A stretch of 37,038 nt of DNA from Candidatus Acidiferrales bacterium (GCA_030037315.1 JASHRM010000312.1:1-37038), one strand, 5' to 3'; shown: positions 1 to 8,894, counted from the stretch's first letter. Program-made: numbers and translations. The notes: generated by a model from the sequence alone, not told the origin.

Positions 1-235
1 CGGGCTTTTCTGAGGCCATCATGCGTTCTCGAGTTCGCGTGTAGTTTGGCCTGTGGCCCGTAGCTTTCCTCTTGATCGATACCAAAACGCGACCTGACGT
101 ACTTTCGGTCCTCCGCGAAGGTTGAGGCTCGGCTTGCTGGCCCAGGCTGACGATCGACAAACGAACGCGGCATGGCTGAGGTACAACGAATGCCGAACGC
201 GATTGACACCCGCGCACGGGCGCGCAAAGATTGTG

Positions 236-907
236 ATGCACATGGAGATTTTCGATTATCAGACGCTGCGGGCAACTCCGCTTAGCTGCGACCCTTACGA
301 ACACCTGGTGATTCCCGGATTCGTGAAAGCGGAAGCGCTCGAAAAAATAAACGGTGCCTATCCCGCGATCCGCGAGACGGGCAGCTTTCCGCTCGATTCA
401 CTGAAATACGGCGGTGCGTTTCAGGAAATGGTCGACGCGCTGGAGTCAGACGAGTTCCGCAAAGCTTTCGAAGAGAAATTTCAGATCGATTTAAGCGGAC
501 GGCCGACGACGATTACGGTTCGCGGCCAGAGCGGGACGCGAGACGGCTACATTCACTGCGATTCGGCCAGCAAAATCATCACGATCCTGCTGTACTTGAA
601 TCCGGGCTGGGATGATTCCGGAGGGCGGCTGCGCCTGTTGCGTTCAAAACACAACATTGAGGATGTGGTTGTGGAAGTGCCGCCGTCGGGTGGCGCGCTG
701 GTGGCGTTTCTGCGGTCGGACCATTCGTGGCACGGGCATTTGCCATTTATCGGCGAGCGGCGCGTGATTCAGTTCAACTGGGTCACTGGGACAGAGAGCC
801 AAAAACTGGCGATTTTTCGGCACCGACTGTCGGCGTCCGTTAAGCATGCGCTGAATTTTATGAAGCCTTCCAAGGCGAGCGAACCAAACCGGCCGGCGGA
901 GATGTAG
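236..907 (+). CDS. 2OG-Fe(II) oxygenase family protein (prolyl 4-hydroxylase-like)
   Basis: HxD...H...R pattern: 'GYIHCDSASKIITILLYLNPGW...SWHGHLPFIGERRVIQFNWV'. The ORF is open from 122, but ATG 236 or 242 fits the domain start better. Confidence 0.8.
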   Translation: MHMEIFDYQTLRATPLSCDPYEHLVIPGFVKAEALEKINGAYPAIRETGSFPLDSLKYGGAFQEMVDALESDEFRKAFEEKFQIDLSGRPTTITVRGQSGTRDGYIHCDSASKIITILLYLNPGWDDSGGRLRLLRSKHNIEDVVVEVPPSGGALVAFLRSDHSWHGHLPFIGERRVIQFNWVTGTESQKLAIFRHRLSASVKHALNFMKPSKASEPNRPAEM

Positions 908-995
908 GCCCTGATTCTTCCTTACCATTCAGGCTTTCCACGAGCCAGCTGACCGACTCAATATACATAGTTCGCTTCCGGGCGGAATTCCGTGG

Positions 996-1682
996 ATGAC
1001 GATGACTCTGAGCGGCGTTGTACCCTGGGGCAGATCGCTGCAGGAGTACATCCGCATGTTCGCGCTGACTCCAAAAGAATTATCCGCGAGCGTCCTCGAT
1101 TGCGGGGGCGGGCCAGCGAGTTTCGCCGCCGAAATGCACAGGCGCGGCAATTGCGTAGTTTCGTGCGATCCGCTCTACGAACTTTCGGCGGATAAGATTT
1201 CTAAGAAGATTGAAGAGACATATCCGCAGATTCTGGAAGCGACAAAGAAAAATGTAGAGCATTTCGTCTGGGCCGAGTTTGGGACACCGGAAGGGCTTGG
1301 GGAATTCCGCCGGGCCACAATGCGGACTTTCCTTCAAGATTTTCCTGAAGGTCTGAAAGACGGGCGCTATCGTACGGCGGCATTGCCGACGTTGCCGTTT
1401 CGGGATAGGCAATTCGATTTAGCGCTTTGTTCGCATCTTCTTTTCACGTATTCCGATGCGCTGAGTTTCCAGTTCCATGTCGATTCGATTCGCGAATTGT
1501 GCCGTGTGGCCACGGAGGCGCGGATATTCCCTTTGTTGGCGCAGTTCGGCACGGAACACTCGGCGTGGCTGGCCGAAACAATCCAAAGGCTGGAGGCCGA
1601 CAATCACAGATACGAGATTATTCGCGTGGCGTATGAGTTTCAGAAGGGCGGCAACGAAATGCTGCGGGTTTGGCGAGACTGA
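996..1682 (+). CDS. SAM-dependent methyltransferase
   Basis: Motif I-like 'SVLDCGGGPASFAAEMHRRG' and later 'LPFRDRQFDLALCSHLLFTY'; start may be 996 or further downstream. Confidence 0.75.
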   Translation: MTMTLSGVVPWGRSLQEYIRMFALTPKELSASVLDCGGGPASFAAEMHRRGNCVVSCDPLYELSADKISKKIEETYPQILEATKKNVEHFVWAEFGTPEGLGEFRRATMRTFLQDFPEGLKDGRYRTAALPTLPFRDRQFDLALCSHLLFTYSDALSFQFHVDSIRELCRVATEARIFPLLAQFGTEHSAWLAETIQRLEADNHRYEIIRVAYEFQKGGNEMLRVWRD

Positions 1683-1685
1683 ATT

Positions 1686-2201
1686 ATGCGCGGTGAAAGC
1701 GTGGATACTGTCTACCTATCGCTTGGGTCGAATATGGGAGATCGGGTGGAAAATGTGGCGCGCGCAGTTGCGGCGCTGGGCCAGCACGGCGTGCGCGTGA
1801 CGCGGCAATCGGCTCTTTATGAAACGCAGCCGGTGAATGTGCGCGGCGACGATTGGTTTTTGAACTGCGTTGTGGAAGCTGAAACGACAATGACACCCGA
1901 GGAATTGATGAACGTCCTGCTGGCGATCGAGAGGTCGCTCGGACGCAGGCGGTCGGCGTCAATCGACGGGATAAAGGAGCCGCGTACGATCGATATGGAT
2001 ATTTTGCTATTCGGCTCAAGCGTGATTCAGGCCGCGGCTTTGAAGATTCCGCACCCACGGATGACCGAACGAAAGTTCGTGCTCGTACCCCTGGCGGAGA
2101 TTGCGGGCGGTGTACAGCATCCGGTGCTGCGCAAGACGATTGGCGAGCTTTTGGCCGGCACTGCGGACCGGAGTGAGGTGCGCAAAGCATCGTACTCGTA
2201 G
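1686..2201 (+). CDS. folK: 2-amino-4-hydroxy-6-hydroxymethyldihydropteridine diphosphokinase (HPPK)
   Basis: 'VYLSLGSNMGDR', 'NCVVEAET', 'EPRTIDMDILLFG', 'IPHPRMTERKFVLVPLAEIA' are classic HPPK motifs. Confidence 0.95.
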   Translation: MRGESVDTVYLSLGSNMGDRVENVARAVAALGQHGVRVTRQSALYETQPVNVRGDDWFLNCVVEAETTMTPEELMNVLLAIERSLGRRRSASIDGIKEPRTIDMDILLFGSSVIQAAALKIPHPRMTERKFVLVPLAEIAGGVQHPVLRKTIGELLAGTADRSEVRKASYS

Positions 2202-2216
2202 AATTGCCCGGCCCGG

Positions 2217-2492
2217 TTAACGAGAATTCGTGACGGCTCTGAGCTGGGTTGACCAAATTTCTCTGCCGAGCGAATCGAGCAGGATGATTTCCGGCACGCC
2301 AGCTTTGTCGAATCCCAGAACACCCCCCTCCTGCCCTTGCGCATTCACCAGCACGAACCTCTGCGCTCTGGTTTCTCTTGGCGCCTGAAGTTTTTCCTGC
2401 GCGCGAACGACTTGCGATGAAACGTAAGGTGAGAGCGCGCCTCCAAAGAAGCCTGCCACGAGCGAGAGAATTGCAACGACTCGACGCTTCAT
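2217..2492 (-). CDS. small exported protein with signal-peptide-like N-terminus
   Basis: MKRRVVAILSLVAGFFGGALSPYVSSQVVRA leader, then 'RFVLVNAQGQEGGVLGFDKAGVPEIILLDSLGREIWS'. Lies 40 bp downstream of the ARPP-1-like gene on the same strand. Confidence 0.65.
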   Translation of the reverse strand: MKRRVVAILSLVAGFFGGALSPYVSSQVVRAQEKLQAPRETRAQRFVLVNAQGQEGGVLGFDKAGVPEIILLDSLGREIWSTQLRAVTNSR

Positions 2493-2532
2493 GATTTCTC
2501 CTTTTGCGAAAATGGTCTTCACGGGCCGGACC

Positions 2533-3747
2533 CTATTCGACAAGCCGAGGTTGCACGCCGCCACGCAAGATTCTCAGATAGTGCAAAGTGAGCGGCTTGG
2601 GCGAGAGGGCTTCGAGCTGAATCTCGGTGAGTTCGCCGAGCGACTGCTCCCTCCAATTGTAGATACCGGGCTCGGATTCTTCCTCCACATGGCCCGTGAC
2701 TGGACGCAAAAAGTCGCGGACGTCATCCGCGGTCGCGGTTTGGCGATAGCGCGGACGGGTCATGGCTTCGACAATGTAACTGCGAAGCAACTTGGGCCAA
2801 TACGCATCAAAAAGCTGCGAAGAGGCGAAGATGTCGCTCCACGCGACTTCATCGCCGAAGGCAACGACCACGCCGACCACGTGCTCACCCTTGAGTCCTG
2901 AGGTAGCGCGATCGAATCGCCGCGACATTTCCTGCGCGAAATTTTCGACGGAGACGCCGATTGGAGAGACTTTGTAAATTTTTTCGTAGGACTGAGTGCC
3001 CGCGGACGAAATGGCTTCGGAGAGAGTGTTCTGCGTGAGCGCGGGCGGAGCGGCAATGCCGCTTTCAACTGTGACTGTTGCGGTATCCGCATTATTGCCC
3101 AACGAGGCACCGCCGCCTGCGACACCGGAGGCTTCTCCGCGAACGGCGGCCCACACCTGCACCTGGTCCTGCGCGACAGCGGCCTCTTCGCGCACGCTGG
3201 GATGAACCATCATATTGCCGGCCGAAAACTGGTCGGACGCGCCGGTCCAGCGACCGTGTTCCACGCAGAAAACGTCCAGTGGCAGGGGCGCGGATCCGAT
3301 GGGAACGATGCGATCTTTTCCGATGATGCGGTCCTGCTTGCCGCCTGAGACGACTTCTCCCGCAAGAAGGATCAGCGGTCTTTTGCCGCGATGAATGAGC
3401 ACAAGCTGATTCACGCGGGCGGAGTTGGACAATTGCTGCGGCACGTAGCCATCGCGAGTGCGTCGCAGGTAGTCGCCCTGTTCGGTGACGATTGCATCGC
3501 CGGAAGCGAGTGCCGCGTCGAGAGTTTCAAAGTCGCTGGTATCGGCATCTTGCGGCGCGAGGAGCGGGAAAATCGAGAGATTTTCATAGGTGGCGGGTTG
3601 GCCGACGTTCCAACCGTAAGCGGCGATTTTCGGGGCGGCAGCGACATCGGTCATCGGGCCGAACCGTGGCGACAGGCACAGGATTCCAAGAAAAAGCAAA
3701 GCTATTGCCGAAAAGATCCAAACAAACTTGTGGCTGGACGAGGGCAT
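2533..3747 (-). CDS. membrane-anchored/exported ARPP-1-like domain protein of unknown function
   Basis: N-terminal hydrophobic segment, then 'YENLSIFPLL...VNQLVLIHRGKRPLILLAGEVVSGGKQDRIIGKDRIVP', resembling the ARPP-1 family (recalled, not searched). Confidence 0.7.
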   Translation of the reverse strand: MPSSSHKFVWIFSAIALLFLGILCLSPRFGPMTDVAAAPKIAAYGWNVGQPATYENLSIFPLLAPQDADTSDFETLDAALASGDAIVTEQGDYLRRTRDGYVPQQLSNSARVNQLVLIHRGKRPLILLAGEVVSGGKQDRIIGKDRIVPIGSAPLPLDVFCVEHGRWTGASDQFSAGNMMVHPSVREEAAVAQDQVQVWAAVRGEASGVAGGGASLGNNADTATVTVESGIAAPPALTQNTLSEAISSAGTQSYEKIYKVSPIGVSVENFAQEMSRRFDRATSGLKGEHVVGVVVAFGDEVAWSDIFASSQLFDAYWPKLLRSYIVEAMTRPRYRQTATADDVRDFLRPVTGHVEEESEPGIYNWREQSLGELTEIQLEALSPKPLTLHYLRILRGGVQPRLVE

Positions 3748-3860
3748 GGGAGTCTCCTTTCGTTATCCGATCGAAGCGCGCCGGGCGCTTTCAGTGTGAG
3801 AACGGAAGAGCCTTGGTTTCTTGCAGGGTTTTTTTGCGGAAGTGGGGTTGCGTTGGTGAA

Positions 3861-4502
3861 TCAGCCAAGGTGTTCGCGGCCTTGCTGGGCCTTCTGGCGC
3901 TTCTTGCGGTCTTCTTCTTCCTGCCGCTCAAATTCCGCCATTTCCTCTTCGGTCATTTGGTAATCCTCGCGCGAGGCAAACATCGCGCCGTGGCGCGCTT
4001 CGCGCGGGTTGCGCTGTTCGCGACGACGCTTTTTCACACGGGCGAACCCGCTGACGCTACGGATCGGGTCGGCGATGGCGCCGGCCTCCACCAGAAGCTC
4101 GCTGACTTTTTCGAGGAAATCGTGGAGATGGTATGGCTTAAACGAATAGGGCAATTCCGCTCGTTCCAGAGCGAGCTGGATGGCGGCGGGAGTCTGCACG
4201 GGCAAAAGAAAAAGGGCACGGAGATTTATGCGTCCGCCGCCATTGTGATCGGGGGCGGTTTCGGCGTGCACCAGCTCCTTGAGAGTTGCAAACAGCGGTC
4301 CACGTAAATCGGCCTGTTCGATATTGGCGATCACGAGATTCCACGCGCCGGTTGCAAGCTCCGTAAGGGCCTCGGCGGCGGTGGGCACGATGCGGACGCG
4401 CCAACCCTCGGAATCCAAAATGCTTTTAAGGGCGTTCTGGGTCACGGCGTCGTCGTCGACGATTAGGATAGCTACTTCGGGCACAGTGGCAGGTCCCCTC
4501 AA
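3861..4502 (-). CDS. receiver-domain (response regulator-like) protein with charged C-terminal tail; phosphoacceptor Asp replaced by Asn
   Basis: 'VAILIVDDDAVTQNALKSILDSEGW' acidic pocket and 'PYSFKPYH' conserved Lys are present; beta-3 reads 'NLVIANIEQADLRG', with N at the usual D position. Confidence 0.8.
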   Translation of the reverse strand: MRGPATVPEVAILIVDDDAVTQNALKSILDSEGWRVRIVPTAAEALTELATGAWNLVIANIEQADLRGPLFATLKELVHAETAPDHNGGGRINLRALFLLPVQTPAAIQLALERAELPYSFKPYHLHDFLEKVSELLVEAGAIADPIRSVSGFARVKKRRREQRNPREARHGAMFASREDYQMTEEEMAEFERQEEEDRKKRQKAQQGREHLG

Positions 4503-4590
4503 CTTTCATTACCAGTATAGGGAGCGGGTCAGTCGTTCGCAGGCTGTGCCAACTGGCCTCTTTCCTGCGGCGAACTGACCCGACAGACAG

Positions 4591-4640
4591 GCGAAACAAA
4601 AGCGAATAATTTCACTTGACATAGCGAAACAAAAGCGAAT
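4591..4640 (+). promoter_or_regulatory. two identical 17-bp repeats GCGAAACAAAAGCGAAT (4591-4607 and 4624-4640), putative operator
   Basis: Exact repeat, 33 bp period; each copy contains two GCGAA half-sites 11 bp apart. Confidence 0.7.
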
Positions 4641-4645
4641 ATATT
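4616..4645 (+). promoter_or_regulatory. putative sigma70-type promoter TTGACA-N18-TATATT
   Basis: TTGACA at 4616-4621 and TATATT at 4640-4645, just upstream of ATG 4670; the second 17-bp repeat fills the spacer. Confidence 0.6.
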
Positions 4646-4669
4646 GCGACCCGTGCGGCGAGGCTACCA

Positions 4670-5890
4670 ATGGCCACTTCCCCGATCCTTCGACCTAGCC
4701 CGGCAACGCTTCGGCGTCGTCCGGCGAGCTCGAAGCAAACCAGTCTCACGCTATTCCCCGCAGCCGCTCGCCACGGCAATTGTGAGTTACGAAGCGACGC
4801 TCCTACGCCCCCTCCGGCAGCCAACCGGAGCACGGAGCACGCGACGGAACTGGTTGGCATTGCGCGCCTCGCCGCCTCCTCCCCTTGCGCTGAAGCCAAG
4901 CGCGGGACCGAGTATTTCCTGCTGCCTGTAAAGTCGGTCTTGAACGAATGCCATTCGGAGCGGGTTCCGTTCCGGTGGACGGTGAATCCCTATCGCGGGT
5001 GCGAATTCGGCTGCCATTACTGCTACGCGCGGTACACGCACGAATACATGGAAATCGATGGCGATGAGTTCGCCTCGAAGATTTATGTGAAGGAGAACTC
5101 CGGCGCGCTGGCGGACCGCGACCTATCATCCGAGGACATTTGGGGCGAGCACATCGCCATCGGCACGGCGACCGATCCCTATCAGCCGGCCGAAAAAGAA
5201 TTTGGAGCAACGCGCGCCATTCTCGAAAAGATGGCGCTGCGCGAAGGACTGAGCCTTTCGATCACGACGAAATCGAATCAAGTGGTGCGGGATATTGACC
5301 TGCTGCAGAGGATTTCGCAGCGCTCGTCGCTCTCGATCAACATGACGGTAACGACTGTGCGGACGCGACTTGCGCGAATGCTGGAGCCGCGAGCGCCGCG
5401 TCCCGATCTCCGACTGGCAGCGATCACAAAGCTGCGTGAAGCTGGGATTTCGGTCGGCATGAACGCGATGCCCATCCTGCCCGGGCTGACCGACCACGAG
5501 CACGATTTGGATGCGCTGGTTCGCGCGGCGCGCGATGCCGGAGCGCAATGGCTGGCGGCGAATGTGGTGTTCCTGATGCCGGCGTCATGGAAATCGATGA
5601 TCCGCTTCCTGGATAAAAAATTTCCGAAGCTAGCGCGGCAGTACCGTGAGTGGTTTAACGGTTACGGCAACGCTCCCGAAAATTATCGGAAAGAAATTAC
5701 CGAGCGCGTGGAGCATCTGCGGCGCAAGTATGGCATTCGGTCGCGACCAAAGGTGCCCGAATCGCGTTCGTGGAAATCGCCACAGTTGCAATTTGATCTC
5801 GGACAAGGAGAACAAAAGACATGCGAAAGCCCAGTTCAACGGCGAAGCGGCGCACCCGACGCAAGCAGCCCGTGGCGAGCCGTCATCTAG
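4670..5890 (+). CDS. SPL-like radical SAM protein (Rv2578c/PA0069-type)
   Basis: 'TEYFLLPVKSVLNECHSERVPFRWTVNPYRGCEFGCHYCYARYTHEYM', with CX3CX2C radical SAM cluster motif. Confidence 0.88.
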   Translation: MATSPILRPSPATLRRRPASSKQTSLTLFPAAARHGNCELRSDAPTPPPAANRSTEHATELVGIARLAASSPCAEAKRGTEYFLLPVKSVLNECHSERVPFRWTVNPYRGCEFGCHYCYARYTHEYMEIDGDEFASKIYVKENSGALADRDLSSEDIWGEHIAIGTATDPYQPAEKEFGATRAILEKMALREGLSLSITTKSNQVVRDIDLLQRISQRSSLSINMTVTTVRTRLARMLEPRAPRPDLRLAAITKLREAGISVGMNAMPILPGLTDHEHDLDALVRAARDAGAQWLAANVVFLMPASWKSMIRFLDKKFPKLARQYREWFNGYGNAPENYRKEITERVEHLRRKYGIRSRPKVPESRSWKSPQLQFDLGQGEQKTCESPVQRRSGAPDASSPWRAVI

Positions 5891-6444
5891 CGGATCTTGC
5901 AGCTGCCAATACGGTGGCAAGTCCGCCGACGGAGAAGTCCACACGTGGCGTAAAATTGAAAACGGTCGCGGCGCTGGTGATGATTTTTGCCGCCTTGTGC
6001 CTGGCTGCGTTTATGGCGGGCCGACCGGAAGCTTCCGCTGCGGAATCGGCTGCGTTCGATAAGGAGCACTCGATGTTTCTGGGATTGAGAACGGCGACGT
6101 ATCAGGTGGAGGATTTGGCGAAGGCGAAGGAGTGGTATGCGAAGGTGCTCGGTACGCAACCGTATTTCGACCAGCCGTTTTACGTGGGTTTCAATGTCGG
6201 CGGATACGAATTGGGGCTCGTTCCCGAAAGGGAAGTTGGAAAGAAGCGAGCCTCGGCAGGAATCGCGTATTGGGGCGTGCCGGATGTGAAGGCGGCGTAT
6301 CAAAAGCTGCTGTCGATGGGCGCGACCGAACAAGAACCGATCCAAGATGTGGGAGGAGGAATACTGATCGGCGCGGTGCACGATCCCTTTGGGAACGTTC
6401 TAGGCATCATTGAAAATCCGAATTTCAAACCTACCGGCACGTAA
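5821..6444 (+). CDS. VOC (glyoxalase/bleomycin resistance) family protein with N-terminal TM extension; alternative start at 6073
   Basis: 'FLGLRTATYQVEDLAKAKEWYAKVLGTQPYFDQPFYVGFNVGGYELGLVPE...DPFGNVLGIIENP'. AAGGAG at 5804 (for ATG 5821) and AAGGAG at 6061 (for ATG 6073). Confidence 0.82.
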   Translation: MRKPSSTAKRRTRRKQPVASRHLADLAAANTVASPPTEKSTRGVKLKTVAALVMIFAALCLAAFMAGRPEASAAESAAFDKEHSMFLGLRTATYQVEDLAKAKEWYAKVLGTQPYFDQPFYVGFNVGGYELGLVPEREVGKKRASAGIAYWGVPDVKAAYQKLLSMGATEQEPIQDVGGGILIGAVHDPFGNVLGIIENPNFKPTGT

Positions 6445-6557
6445 ACGCGACGACCATCGCTATTCGGCACATGCCAAATTGGCGGCGTTTTTGCAATTCA
6501 GCGAATCCTGGAGTGTGGCTTCCGGAAGCATAATTAATCCCTCATCGGGAGGCCGCA

Positions 6558-7400
6558 GTGAATATCGAACAACAAGCCGCGAAAGCAAAACGGCTGCGAG
6601 AGTTACATTCGGGTCCGCGCATTCTAGTGCTACCGAACGCGTGGGATGTGGTGAGCGCACGACTGATCGAAGAAGCAGGTTATCCGGCGATTGCGACGAC
6701 GAGCGCCGGCGTGGCCGCGGTGCTTGGCTATCCGGACGGCGAAAGCATCTCCCGAAGCGAAATGCTTGAAATGGTGGCGCGGATTGCCCGCGTGGTGCGA
6801 GTGCCTGTTACAGCCGATATGGAAGCAGGCTACGGTGTGACGCCGGCAGAGATGGCGGAGACAGCTCGGGCCTTAGTCGATGCGGGCGCCGTGGGAATGA
6901 ATTTGGAAGACACGTTGGGCGAGGATCCGCACAGGCAGGTCGAACTGCCGCTGCAAGTGGAAAAAATTTGTGCAATCAAAGAGACTTCGTCGAAGGTGGG
7001 CGTGCCGCTGGTGATCAATGCGCGCACAGACATTTATCTTGCCGCAATTGGGCCCGAAGAAACGCGTTTTGAGAGGACCGTCGAGCGATTGCGCGCGTAT
7101 CGAGAGGCTGGAGCAGACTGCCTTTTCGCGCCGGGAATCCGCGACGGCGAGACGATCGAAAAGCTGGTGAAGGCGCTGGGCGCACCGCTGAATATTTTGA
7201 TTTCGCCAGGGTGCCCATCGATTGCGGAACTGGAGAAGATGGGCGTTGCACGCGTAAGTGCGGGGTCTGCCGTGATGCGCGCAGCGCTTGGGCTGGTGCG
7301 GCGCGTTGCGAGAGAAATGCGCGATCCGCGCAGTTATTCTTCGCTGCTAGCGGAGCCGGTCACGTACGCCGAAGTGAATCGGGTTTTGAGCAAGAACTAG
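6558..7400 (+). CDS. isocitrate lyase/PEP mutase superfamily protein
   Basis: 'LVLPNAWDVVSARLIEEAGYPAIATTSAGVAAVLGYPDGE', 'PVTADMEAGYG', 'GAVGMNLEDT'; GTG start preceded by GGGAGG. Confidence 0.9.
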   Translation: MNIEQQAAKAKRLRELHSGPRILVLPNAWDVVSARLIEEAGYPAIATTSAGVAAVLGYPDGESISRSEMLEMVARIARVVRVPVTADMEAGYGVTPAEMAETARALVDAGAVGMNLEDTLGEDPHRQVELPLQVEKICAIKETSSKVGVPLVINARTDIYLAAIGPEETRFERTVERLRAYREAGADCLFAPGIRDGETIEKLVKALGAPLNILISPGCPSIAELEKMGVARVSAGSAVMRAALGLVRRVAREMRDPRSYSSLLAEPVTYAEVNRVLSKN

Positions 7401-7420
7401 TTTGAATTATCCGGCGAGCG

Positions 7421-8062
7421 TCAAGGCATGATGATGCGCGGGGCCTCTTTTTCGGGCTCTGCGGAAAGAGGAAAGCGCGCGCGCAGAAATGCGAAAAAGG
7501 CGCGAGAGAGCGGCCGGCCATTGGTTTCCTGTTTCCCCACGCGCAGTAGAAAAACCATGATGCGAAATACGTCGGCGTCTTTCACGGATGAAGTTCCCGT
7601 GCGCTGCGCATCTTTCGCCCGGAGCTCCTGAATGAATTGGCCAAGCTGCGTGTAAAGCGCCCGAGCGACCGGCGCGTCCGGAGGCCGCTCGTAATAGATG
7701 CCGCTCTCCAAAGCGCGATAGGTTTCGGCTAAAGCCCCGACTGCGGCCAGAACAGCGCTGTCGCGCAAATCCTTATTCTGAATCTGGAAATCCAGGATGG
7801 CACCGGCAAGCGCAGTGACCAGCGGCCAGCGCTGGTAAACGAAATCCGGCGGCACCTGAAGATCAGGATAGGGAAATTCCTCTCGCGACATCGGCTTGCG
7901 GTGCTCGGCTTCGTAGCGGTGTCCAGCGACCAGGTAAGGGCAATCGGACGAGCAATCGACGGTGACTTCGCGCCCTTCGCCACAGCAAATCGCGCAAATT
8001 TTCTCTCCCAGAGCGGGACAGAAACGCTTCGCGGGGCGCTTCTTGCAAACCGGGCAGACCAT
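7421..8062 (-). CDS. conserved-looking protein of unknown function with N-terminal Cys-rich zinc-ribbon-like module
   Basis: 'MVCPVCKKRPAKRFCPALGEKICAICCGEGREVTVDCSSDCPYLVAGHRYEAEHR'. Confidence 0.7.
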   Translation of the reverse strand: MVCPVCKKRPAKRFCPALGEKICAICCGEGREVTVDCSSDCPYLVAGHRYEAEHRKPMSREEFPYPDLQVPPDFVYQRWPLVTALAGAILDFQIQNKDLRDSAVLAAVGALAETYRALESGIYYERPPDAPVARALYTQLGQFIQELRAKDAQRTGTSSVKDADVFRIMVFLLRVGKQETNGRPLSRAFFAFLRARFPLSAEPEKEAPRIIMP

Positions 8063-8161
8063 TCAGCTCCTTTTGGGGACTTTTGTAAGCGAACAGGCTA
8101 CGAGAAGAGCGAGCCGGGGGCAAGTGGTCGCACGAGGCTAAAGCGATGCGAGCAGGAAACT

Positions 8162-8818
8162 TCAGGAAGCGACCGATTGCGGGGCGTGGGCTGCCGCTGC
8201 CTTTTTCTCTGCGAGGGAAACGGCGTGGAGAATCATCTCAACGCAGGCAGCCTCGCCGATCTTGGAGTTCACCATCATGTTGAATTTATGGCGCTCAGGC
8301 CAATCAATATCGAAGTAACGCTTGATAAATGCCTGCCGATCTCGGTCGACCGTTTCGACCAGGTGACGCGCTTCGCGCTCGTTCTTGCCGCGCGCACGCA
8401 GGCGCCGCACTTTGTCTTCCGGCGGGGCGTAGACGAATACGTGGAAGACGTCTTTTCGATCCTGAAGGTAATACGCCGAACCCCTGCCGACGAGCACGCA
8501 CCCGCCGCACTGCGCCGCCTCTTTTACGACTTCTTCGGCGACCTCGCGAATGCACTCGGCGTCAGCGATTTTCAACCTGGGAGCGTTCTGGCTGCCTTCG
8601 TGACTGCCGCGCATGAAGGCCATCATCAGACGGTGAAACAGGGGATCTTGTTTCTCTTCGCGTTCCTCGACGACGCGACAGTCGCACTCCATGCGCCGGG
8701 CGATTTCAGTGGTGAGAGCCTGGTCCCAGAGTTTCCAACCCAATCGTTGCGCCAGTGCGCCGGCAATTTCCGCGCCGCCGCTGCCGTATTCGCGCTCGAC
8801 AGTAATTACCCGGATCAT
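8162..8818 (-). CDS. cytidylate kinase-like family protein
   Basis: 'ITVEREYGSGGAEIAGALAQRLGWKLWDQAL', 'LVGRGSAYYLQ', 'VFVYAPPEDKVRRL'. Confidence 0.82.
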   Translation of the reverse strand: MIRVITVEREYGSGGAEIAGALAQRLGWKLWDQALTTEIARRMECDCRVVEEREEKQDPLFHRLMMAFMRGSHEGSQNAPRLKIADAECIREVAEEVVKEAAQCGGCVLVGRGSAYYLQDRKDVFHVFVYAPPEDKVRRLRARGKNEREARHLVETVDRDRQAFIKRYFDIDWPERHKFNMMVNSKIGEAACVEMILHAVSLAEKKAAAAHAPQSVAS

Positions 8819-8894
8819 GGCCCGCTTCCCCTTAATCCCTCAGGTCCGACGGATCCGAACATTTGCGAGCCTATCACACAGGGCTTTGGGAGTG

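Noticed and set aside
19-243. 74-aa minus-strand ORF at the window start
   Set aside because: No motif, no evident RBS, overlaps upstream region of the oxygenase gene; cannot be supported.
3492-4307. 271-aa plus-strand ORF opposite ARPP-1-like and receiver genes
   Set aside because: Spans two genes in antisense, composition is that of a shadow frame.
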